Source: Lepas anatifera (Eukaryota; Arthropoda; Thecostraca; Lepadidae). From it: a DNA stretch of 64,000 nt. Each line of letters starts with the position of its first letter. Position 1 is the stretch's first letter. Where the stretch lies: assembly GCA_034440635.1 (NCBI GenBank), contig JAOTON010001136.1, positions 926,001 to 990,000 of the forward strand. The letters are read 5' to 3'. Of this stretch, positions 62,201 through 64,000 are shown piece by piece. The notes under the pieces were generated by a model. The model worked only from the letters and a program-made list of their open reading frames with translations. It ran no database searches and was not told the origin of the DNA. A program made the translations under genes and the position numbers.

Positions 62201-63215
62201 TTAATCTGTTTGATCTACCATTGACTTTCCCCCTCACTTGCAAATTATTTGTACCTAATTTTCCACCAATCTATAAGAATAAAATATGGTGTTATTTTCT
62301 CACAGTTTCAGCCAATGATAGTACACGTTTAGATCAGCTCCTAAAGAACCGAGTTAGCAATTAAAAGCTGATTATAAACAGAAGGATTATGTGTAAGTCA
62401 AAATGTAGTGCATACTTCGCTTGAAGGAAATACTCCAAGATTACGCCTTGCAATACCCCAAGATACGAATTTTCCACCCCTTCCGAACAAATTCTAAGCA
62501 AATGTTCTACCCCACATTCCAGCGGTTTAGCCCCTCTTGTTCTGATGCCCCTGTCGACAAAGTATCTCCGGAAAAAGGACGACTATTTGTGCGCCTCGGC
62601 GTTCCACACTTTGCTGTTTACGGCCATCGTCAAAGCAAGGCTGCATAGAAGCATGGGAGCCCATCGCCCGCTCAACGGACCCGGAAACCTTTTGCTCAGG
62701 AGGCGGATGACATAACACTGAGTTTACTGGCCGCTATGCTAAAAGATGTTGAGGTGTAGTCGCATGTTATTCACTACACAGGACAGCAGAAAATTATAGA
62801 TTACGCAGCTAAACAGGGTTTAAAATTTGGCAATGGGTGTCATGAAGGAAAAATACAAGCATTGGTCTTTGGGCAAAGGCATTCAGCATTTGCAAACAGT
62901 CTGACTCACTACCTAGTGAGTCACACCTCCCAGTGGCGAGCTGCGCAGGAGATAGTAAGAGAAACACTCTCCGTGGAACAGTCAGCTGTAAGGATACGGC
63001 AACAGTTTTCCGGCGGCGGCCGACAGCAGAACCCAGGCGGTGCGCAGCGCCGGCCGCTCGTACAGGTCGTACGCCTCGGCCACGACATCCTCGTCCGGCG
63101 CCTGACCCACGATCAGGTGGGTGGTGTAGTCGGTGAAGTAGGTCTCTCGGCGGGCGCCACCCCTATCCAGGGCGTCCTCAACCTCGTAAAACACAACACC
63201 GATGTAATGCTTCAT
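29199..63215 (-). CDS. PAXIP1: PAX-interacting protein 1 (PTIP), complete 17-exon gene
   Basis: The spliced product is 1499 aa. BRCT1-2 fall at about residues 1-190, a Q/P/A-rich region at 220-1030, BRCT3-4 at about 1035-1240 and BRCT5-6 at about 1300-1490. The conserved BRCT tryptophans are visible at W61, W151, W1105, W1200 and W1362, with GG turns in most repeats. Order, spacing and local wording (for example GHDP before BRCT3, YSAEFVL in the last exon) follow vertebrate PTIP, which is about 1070 aa; the extra length is the glutamine-rich middle, as in insects. All 16 introns are GT-AG and in phase. Known role of the family: nuclear scaffold in which the C-terminal BRCT pair binds phosphorylated H2AX and the N-terminal pair binds phosphorylated 53BP1, and a subunit of MLL3/4 H3K4 methyltransferase complexes. 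Intron 14 carries an antisense retrotransposon. Possible poly(A) signals on the minus strand are ATTAAA (28643-28648) and AATAAA (27799-27804); neither is proven. Confidence 0.93.
30590..30985 (+). repeat. Degenerate minisatellite, about 20 bp units
   Basis: Repeated tatgaatgtacgatgtacga with frequent point changes; no open frame persists through it. Confidence 0.85.
32615..33060 (+). repeat. GAGTCGA-rich and GTTT simple repeats
   Basis: 32615-32800 is dense in gagtcgactc variants; 33013-33056 is GTTT/GTAAGTTT repeats. Confidence 0.7.
35740..37570 (+). repeat. Degenerate tandem repeat in PAXIP1 intron 16
   Basis: Three diverged units share caatc-ctca, cttac, ttgttaa--ttta-cac-tgac, ggtgaaatgaaatat and atttcagttcaaa--c-ttat. 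The clearest pair is 35850-36200 against 37210-37556. Confidence 0.6.
40154..40368 (+). mobile_element. MITE-like element with short inverted ends
   Basis: gcgtcgccaccgg at the left and ccggtggcaacgc at the right are complementary except for one base; no coding capacity. Confidence 0.45.
40519..40698 (+). mobile_element. 180-bp MITE with 14-bp perfect inverted ends
   Basis: Ends caggggcgtagcca and tggctacgcccctg. Flanks atgatgat and acgatgtt agree at six of eight positions, suggesting a decayed 8-bp (hAT-type) target duplication. Related ends (caggggcgtcgcca) occur at about 391. Confidence 0.65.
41735..41927 (-). CDS. PAXIP1: PAXIP1 coding exon 16 (BRCT6, main part)
   Basis: Codes residues 1408-1471 plus one base: GMSFHITPGTVPSRRALAD, IIRSAGGAVEERM and HYIVTCETDLHL, the core of BRCT6. 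Acceptor GTGCCGTCCGCAG, donor GTGAGT. Reading through the donor soon leaves the family pattern, so the final strands of BRCT6 must come from another exon, found at 29199-29284. Confidence 0.94.
42145..42561 (-). CDS. PAXIP1: PAXIP1 coding exon 15 (BRCT5)
   Basis: Codes residues 1269-1407. A charged linker (EIEADRSLKKTTLSP) is followed by BRCT5: RVLFSSCGRS, RRLGGSVTTSASEATHLVM, SLIVSERWVEES (W1362), and FNFSLAATLAKTDRRALFK. Acceptor GCAGTTGCAG, donor GTGAGA, phase 0 at both ends. In vertebrates BRCT5-6 bind phosphorylated H2AX. Confidence 0.94.
43919..44590 (+). pseudogene. gag: Retrotransposon gag, capsid part (frameshifted)
   Basis: The first good ATG is at 43919 (MSNHEIAIKV). The product resembles the Retrotrans_gag family: W-rich start (NREDWDVWICRFEARF), then FAERVRKLA and EYFMCGLRDPKLQERL. 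The frame runs to a TGA at 44588-44590, while the zinc-knuckle half of Gag continues in the +1 frame from about 44562. The overlap contains a G-run (44564-44568), a likely site of a one-base insertion, although a programmed shift cannot be excluded. Confidence 0.75.
44562..45035 (+). pseudogene. gag: Retrotransposon gag, nucleocapsid part with three CCHC knuckles
   Basis: Three C-x2-C-x4-H-x4-C zinc knuckles are present near 44652-44693, 44769-44810 and 44880-44921, typical of a nucleocapsid that binds element RNA. The segment has no ATG of its own at its start and is the downstream part of Gag in another frame. It ends at a TGA (45033-45035), about 110 bp before the protease motif, which is in a third frame. 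Confidence 0.75.
45124..48894 (+). CDS. pol: Retrotransposon Pol polyprotein (protease, RT, RNase H, integrase)
   Basis: The frame opens after a TAG at 45121-45123 and runs to TAA at 48892-48894. In order: aspartic protease DSGAD (45148-45162); reverse transcriptase with FCVDLRAVN and YIDD (46459-46470); RNase H with TDAS (about 46902), YDKELWA (47019), TDHKPL (47100) and NADALSR (47240); integrase with an HHCC zinc finger (47593-47715) and the D, D-35-E residues in LDITEMP, SDQG and VERFN (about 47799, 47974 and 48082); and a C-terminal GPY/F-like module (KVWVVDHTGH ... HYKGPGTV). The RT wording is of the Ty3/gypsy (Metaviridae) type. All catalytic residues are intact over about 3.7 kb, suggesting a young copy. 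It cannot be translated continuously with gag in this copy. AATAAA follows directly at 48895-48900. Confidence 0.9.
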   Translation, partial: ATTHGLLIDSGADMSMVSQELASSVFPKHAVERGSFGSITQAGGERITITGRVNTPFDIAGTQFVQPMGIIPGLVYKVVLGRDFCCQHKTILDDSVGVFRINDLEIPLPTYEEVRPKRASVVTCVSVTIPSRTRTLVQMQVKALDGGIQKPTEGSWEGVLEPHVSERGREWLVPRVVSVVAEDETMPVEVANVGNQPVTIPPGTEIGTLYTLQDKGRGMFEVLTAEVNEPTKETEVTDKIMEELNLDDAALSREGRKTLKQLVTKYRDIFSTGDDDIGKTTLLKHTINTGDAKPVRQAPRRIPLKLREEVERQKQKMLDEGVIEESSSPWRSPIVLAKKKDGSFRFCVDLRAVNAVTQALPVPIPRVDESLDSLAGARFFSTLDMASGYWQVDLEVEDRAKTAFTTGRGLHQFRAMPFGLKNAGATFQRLMELVLSGMDSRTCLVYIDDVIVFGDSESTHLRNLEEVFQRIKTAGMKLKPKKCCLARDEVVFLGHKISTTGVHPDPANVAKVKNWPQPKKPEDLKSFLGLTGYYSRFVPGYSDLVRPLREAAEKKEELLWTCEINKSFETLKEKLVSPPVLALPSLKGKFKLATDASNTAIGAVLSETVDGLEKVVSYASKVLSKTERRWPTYDKELWAVMWAIRHYRQYLVATEFEVVTDHKPLLNIPRSIDVDADATGRRGRWALELSTYEFKVTYRKGIENGNADALSRRATSEDTDLLDTFTAVIREDDLDEDGLFVNLRQEQELDPILSQVKTWVATGRLPPKKALKRLGSQLRAYARLYGELVIEEDILKIRRDNNMGRSLAIVLPRTYHPTILRMLHDNRTAGHLGAARTLGRVADRFFWLQMQGDVTRYCETCVACQRRSRPTPRMEASFRCETHSRPFERVALDITEMPLSCRGNRYALVVMDYFTKYVFTYPMPNQTAETVSGCLLDMVLRQGVPERLHSDQGRQFESAVFQRLCKRLGIEKTRTSPYRPQSDGMVERFNRTLKDMAAKYIKPCGSDWDEQIASIAFAYNTSKHTVTGFTPFYLVHGREARLPIDELCNTRNEVASVNSYVDNHLRNLSAAFTQVQENIARAAAKMAKAQADKTRETTYSPGDKVWVVDHTGHAGGKRKLALHYKGPGTVIRQEGPMESVVYSVQMPDGKVLKTHHNFLKRTKERNPADAPTASSKHNEEITQDTPQRRARNRQNEAVQNASSDQLEGSNTWKMPQNWMWTLGDTEATSRETSSYVTRSGRVSVPPDVSPSATIKR
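49204..49243 (+). repeat. 15-bp-stem hairpin at the base of the element's terminal repeat
   Basis: A perfect inverted repeat, ctagtgcattaagcc (49204-49218) and its complement (49229-49243), with a 10-nt loop. Its 3' arm ends one base before the 19-bp sequence shared with the 5' end of the element. Confidence 0.9.
49481..49748 (-). CDS. PAXIP1: PAXIP1 coding exon 14 (second half of BRCT4 and linker)
   Basis: Codes residues 1179-1268. EGSKYTKAREWKTP and VNLQWLNELLLG complete BRCT4 (W1200). VPHLLAAWKVPITVTSETF and a basic tail NKRK lead out of it. Acceptor CCGGCGGCAG, donor GTGAAT, phase 0. The open frame runs on for 24 codons into the intron before a stop, so intron retention would give a truncated protein lacking BRCT5-6. 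The retrotransposon lies in the following intron. Confidence 0.93.
50568..50717 (-). CDS. PAXIP1: PAXIP1 coding exon 13 (first half of BRCT4)
   Basis: Codes residues 1129-1178 plus two bases. KNLIITISGFEDQERRRVK and AAGAKYTGYFTRHNTTLIC are the start of BRCT4, close to the vertebrate text. Acceptor GCGCGGGCAG, donor GTGAGT. Confidence 0.93.
51005..51114 (-). CDS. PAXIP1: PAXIP1 coding exon 12 (second half of BRCT3)
   Basis: Codes residues 1093-1128 plus two bases. ALRDGKRCVTAYWLNDVIL holds the conserved BRCT3 tryptophan (W1105) and PPWQALHLPVPY follows, as in vertebrate PTIP. Acceptor CTGCTGCCCACAG, donor GTGAGC. Upstream lies the 83-bp minisatellite. Confidence 0.92.
51160..52150 (+). repeat. 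83-bp minisatellite in PAXIP1 intron 11, about 11-12 copies
   Basis: Near-identical 83-bp units containing gtggttgggtggagggcaga and gaacgtcagtgtgacatatc. The rightmost units differ (gtgggcag in place of gagggcag). A series of overlapping open frames offset by 83 bp across it is a product of the repetition, not coding. One edge lies about 45 bp from the acceptor of exon 12. Confidence 0.95.
52198..52385 (-). CDS. PAXIP1: PAXIP1 coding exon 11 (first half of BRCT3)
   Basis: Codes residues 1030-1092: CLLGCVFLLVDYQR, then ITQYGGEVEQTYSARVTHVLCTQ, a clear BRCT beta1, GG turn and THL pattern. Acceptor GTACCGGCAG, donor GTGAGT, ending in phase 0. The first 38 bp with its acceptor are duplicated upstream at 52450-52490. 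Confidence 0.93.
52386..52510 (-). repeat. Partial tandem duplication of exon 11's start in intron 10
   Basis: Upstream of exon 11 the sequence coding VCLLG(C/R)V recurs twice more. The copy at about 52450-52490 repeats the exon's first 38 bp together with its GGCAG acceptor (potential start 52486). Using that acceptor would add 101 nt and shift the frame. Confidence 0.85.
53022..53186 (-). CDS. PAXIP1: PAXIP1 coding exon 10 (linker into BRCT3)
   Basis: Codes residues 975-1029 plus one base. It ends ATRIQYYGHDPNLN; a GHDP motif directly before BRCT3 is also found in vertebrate PTIP. Acceptor GCGCCCTCTGCAG, donor GTGAGT. The pyrimidine tract of this acceptor is directly continuous with the 32-bp tandem array filling most of intron 9. 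Confidence 0.88.
53190..54250 (+). repeat. 32-bp minisatellite in PAXIP1 intron 9, about 30 copies
   Basis: The unit is roughly acagaggacgcaccagcgag followed by gtcagaccagcc, with variants such as cagcactcaagtcagatcag. The array begins at the acceptor of exon 10, whose pyrimidine tract (CGCCCTCTGCAG on the minus strand) corresponds to the gaggacgc part of the unit. Confidence 0.93.
54482..54716 (-). CDS. PAXIP1: PAXIP1 coding exon 9
   Basis: Codes residues 897-974 plus one base. It contains KTALANLLNNRLSSGP, a short predicted helix that is the only non-repetitive island in the middle region and therefore a candidate protein-binding motif, then SSTPETPGTP and an alanine run. Acceptor GACCACGCAG, donor GTGAGA. 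Confidence 0.83.
55211..55405 (-). CDS. PAXIP1: PAXIP1 coding exon 8 (Gln-rich, after a decoy-acceptor array)
   Basis: Codes residues 832-896 (QPQPQQQPMLQRQQ ... LTPEMRQQIL). Donor GTGAGA; acceptor TTGTTTCGGCAG. This acceptor is the first unit of a 61-bp tandem array that runs upstream to about 55960, so nearly identical acceptors recur every 61 bp. Only the one used here keeps exon 7, exon 8 and exon 9 in frame without meeting a stop. Confidence 0.8.
55406..55960 (+). repeat. 61-bp minisatellite in PAXIP1 intron 7, about 9 copies, each with a splice acceptor
   Basis: Units of exactly 61 bp (for example gtgcaatgtagcgatacacg ... gacaacg). On the minus strand each carries TTGTCTCGGCAG before CAGCC, the acceptor and first bases of exon 8. 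Because 61 is not a multiple of three, the three minus frames interchange unit by unit and stay almost free of stops; one variant unit has TAG at 55496-55498 in the exon 8 frame. Confidence 0.95.
56508..56900 (-). CDS. PAXIP1: PAXIP1 coding exon 7 (polyQ, AQQQ repeats)
   Basis: Codes residues 701-831. It begins VRPGQLPTDPQEPIQQQ with a short helical segment NLEKIRQTMAA, then long glutamine runs and repeated AQQQ units encoded by mixed CAG and CAA codons. The donor is GTGAGG after five G residues. Two acceptors are possible 15 bp apart (exon start 56900 or 56915), both in phase 0; the first was chosen for its better CCCAG context. A choice between them would change five residues only. Confidence 0.82.
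57309..57422 (-). CDS. PAXIP1: PAXIP1 coding exon 6 (Pro/Gln-rich)
   Basis: Codes residues 663-700 (GTARPPRQPLAMQAQAP ... VIQQ). Acceptor TGTTGGCAG, donor GTACGG, phase 0 at both ends. It fits the composition of its neighbours and keeps the frame between two well-supported exons, but it could be alternatively spliced. Confidence 0.75.
58646..59755 (-). CDS. PAXIP1: PAXIP1 coding exon 5 (large polyQ exon)
   Basis: At 1110 bp this is the largest exon, residues 293-662. It starts with four copies of a 12-residue unit (LQQPGAAGQRPQ, a 36-bp DNA repeat near 59590-59730). Heptad-like SQQQ repeats (TSQQQ variants, 59230-59400) follow, then LDPQQRQQYLERMDPQH and a run of about 22 glutamines encoded by mixed CAG and CAA (58731-58797). 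Acceptor CTGTTCCCAG, donor GTCAGT, phase 0 at both ends. Glutamine-rich regions also occur here in human and fly PTIP. Array lengths are probably variable between individuals. Confidence 0.87.
60507..60582 (+). repeat. 34-bp tandem duplication in PAXIP1 intron 4
   Basis: Two identical copies of gctcaagagtgcggcagccg plus tgaggtcgtatagt, followed by the start of a third. Confidence 0.9.
60687..60902 (-). CDS. PAXIP1: PAXIP1 coding exon 4 (Ala/Gln linker)
   Basis: Codes residues 221-292, an alanine-, proline- and serine-rich low-complexity segment ending QLQRLPVQLQQ. Acceptor GGCGGTGCAG, donor GTCAGT, phase 0 at both ends. Low complexity gives no homology support of its own; the call rests on the splice sites, open frame and phase. 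Confidence 0.78.
61392..61655 (-). CDS. PAXIP1: PAXIP1 coding exon 3 (second half of BRCT2)
   Basis: Codes residues 133-220. Acceptor GGCGTCGACAG, donor GTACGG. TPDWVVASAREGRL carries the conserved BRCT2 tryptophan (W151); the equivalent human tryptophan lies in the surface used for phospho-ligand binding. The exon continues into a linker ending in LPWNQPDK. A 72-bp duplication lies just upstream of its acceptor. Confidence 0.92.
61681..61810 (+). repeat. 72-bp tandem duplication in PAXIP1 intron 2
   Basis: gccgagtcccagccgagcga at 61681 recurs with one change at 61753, each followed by caaacatcagcactcagatc. The duplication ends about 25 bp from the acceptor of exon 3. Confidence 0.9.
61926..62103 (-). 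CDS. PAXIP1: PAXIP1 coding exon 2 (first half of BRCT2)
   Basis: Codes residues 73-132. Acceptor GAGCTGCAG, donor GTGAGT. It contains VFRGLRLACSRL, ALVTYHGG and CTHLVVGEADG, the beta1, GG turn and THL elements of BRCT2. It splits one base into codon 73, matching exon 1, and ends in phase 0. Confidence 0.92.
62104..62997 (-). other. PAXIP1 intron 1, no feature seen
   Basis: AT-rich intronic sequence between the two halves of the BRCT1-2 region. No convincing additional exon, repeat or RNA gene was recognised. Confidence 0.6.
62998..63215 (-). CDS. PAXIP1: PAXIP1 coding exon 1 (BRCT1)
   Basis: Codes residues 1-72 plus two bases of codon 73. The ATG at 63213-63215 is chosen because no AG acceptor lies just upstream and the protein aligns from about the start of BRCT1 (KHYIGVVFYEVEDAL, then THLIVG and the hallmark tryptophan in RTAWVLLS). 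The donor is GTATCC, weaker than the GTGAGT and GTCAGT donors elsewhere, but it is the only one whose phase fits exon 2. An upstream non-coding exon is possible. Confidence 0.85.
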
Positions 63216-64000
63216 GTGTGAGTGGGTGAATCGGGAGTCCGGGAATCAGGGAGTTGGGAGAGAGATATATATGTCATCGTCATCTACTAAGACCAGAAAC
63301 AGGGGAGGGTGGGACTCTCCAAGTTAGTTGATAGCCCCTGATAAGTGACTGTGAAACACGATCAGTCACTTTTTCTCAGGTCATCATTGAGATTCTGGCA
63401 GGTGAAAGAACTTGAAAGGTGAGGGACAGTTTGTATGTCTCTCGTTTCTGACTGAGTTGAGCTGGAGCCAACATTACTGTATCATTTAATTCCTCTCTTA
63501 TGACAAATCAAACAATTTACCACATGCTCAAACTAGGTCAGCATGCCTGACCAGACTCAGGGTCAAGTCAAGGTCACTTTCAGGCCTAGCAAGGCAAAGG
63601 ATACCAAATGACTGGCAATGACAATATGAAAACAATTACACCAAAATAAAAGCTCTATGACCATTTCTAGCGAAGTTATTGAACTGAGTCCTAAATACTG
63701 TTGAGAGTTCCATATGAAATTTCAGAGGTTGCAGGTTAAAACTTCTGGGTTGATCCTCAATAAAAGACTAAAATGTCGCGAGTTTGAAAACCTGTTCCAA
63801 GCAGATCATACACTTTCACAAAACAACAGCTATGTTTGGCCATTTCCCATTTTCTTCATGCATTTCCAGTGGAGAGGAGAGATGAGAAAACTTAGTAATT
63901 CTTTATCGTATTGTATTGATTCCTGAGAAACCAGAGTCAGACATTTGAAACTGCACACTTTTTATTGTCGATTAACTGAGACAACAATGCAGAAGACACA
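63216..64000 (-). other. Region upstream of the PAXIP1 start codon
   Basis: Should hold the 5' UTR and possibly the promoter or a first intron. No TATA box or CpG-rich island could be assigned. The sequence just before the ATG is pyrimidine-rich on the minus strand but lacks an AG, so transcription may start close by. Confidence 0.4.

Overview
This is eukaryotic, intron-rich, repeat-laden DNA. I read it as an invertebrate, most likely an arthropod and perhaps a crustacean such as a barnacle. The grounds are short GT-AG exons with strongly GC-rich third positions, a polyglutamine-rich PTIP much longer than the vertebrate protein, a C-type lectin exon, tRNA-derived SINEs and a Ty3/gypsy retrotransposon. 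Species assignment is an inference; nothing in the window fixes it.

The right half (29.2-63.2 kb, minus strand) is one gene, the orthologue of PAX-interacting protein 1 (PAXIP1, also PTIP). I traced 17 coding exons from an ATG at 63215 to a TAG at 29199. Every junction has a GT donor and an AG acceptor, every phase matches, and the exon lengths add to 4500 nt (1499 codons plus stop). The protein has two N-terminal BRCT repeats, a roughly 800-residue Q/P/A-rich middle and four C-terminal BRCT repeats. The last exon is only 86 bp and lies 12.45 kb from the one before it. PTIP is a DNA-damage and MLL3/4 histone-methyltransferase cofactor.

The PTIP introns are unusual. Five carry different tandem arrays or duplications (unit lengths about 72, 61, 32 and 83 bp, plus a partial exon duplication) close to their 3' splice sites. 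In at least two cases the repeat contains the splice acceptor itself. Intron 14 holds an antisense Ty3/gypsy element (43131-49262) flanked by the 5-bp target duplication CAAGC. Its 5' terminal repeat is cut to about 20 bp, exactly at the base of a 15-bp-stem hairpin in the 3' end.

Left of PTIP there are three smaller coding signals, all on the minus strand. At 27060-27260 is a probable first coding exon of a CDR2/Centrocortin/BICD-type coiled-coil adaptor with an AAxxG (CC1-box-like) motif. At 16828-17314 is the terminal exon of a C-type lectin with a poly(A) signal. At about 25.7-25.9 kb is a weak chemoreceptor-like exon. Their other exons were not found.

The first 26 kb is otherwise mostly repeats: a 204-bp tandem repeat, SINE copies, a decayed transposon-type coding fragment, and a 4.3-kb inverted-repeat element (11746-16030) inserted in a TA microsatellite, with arms of about 1.2 kb rich in 18-20 bp palindromes. 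Further microsatellites, a MITE-like element with 14-bp inverted ends, and a 22-bp perfect hairpin complete the picture.
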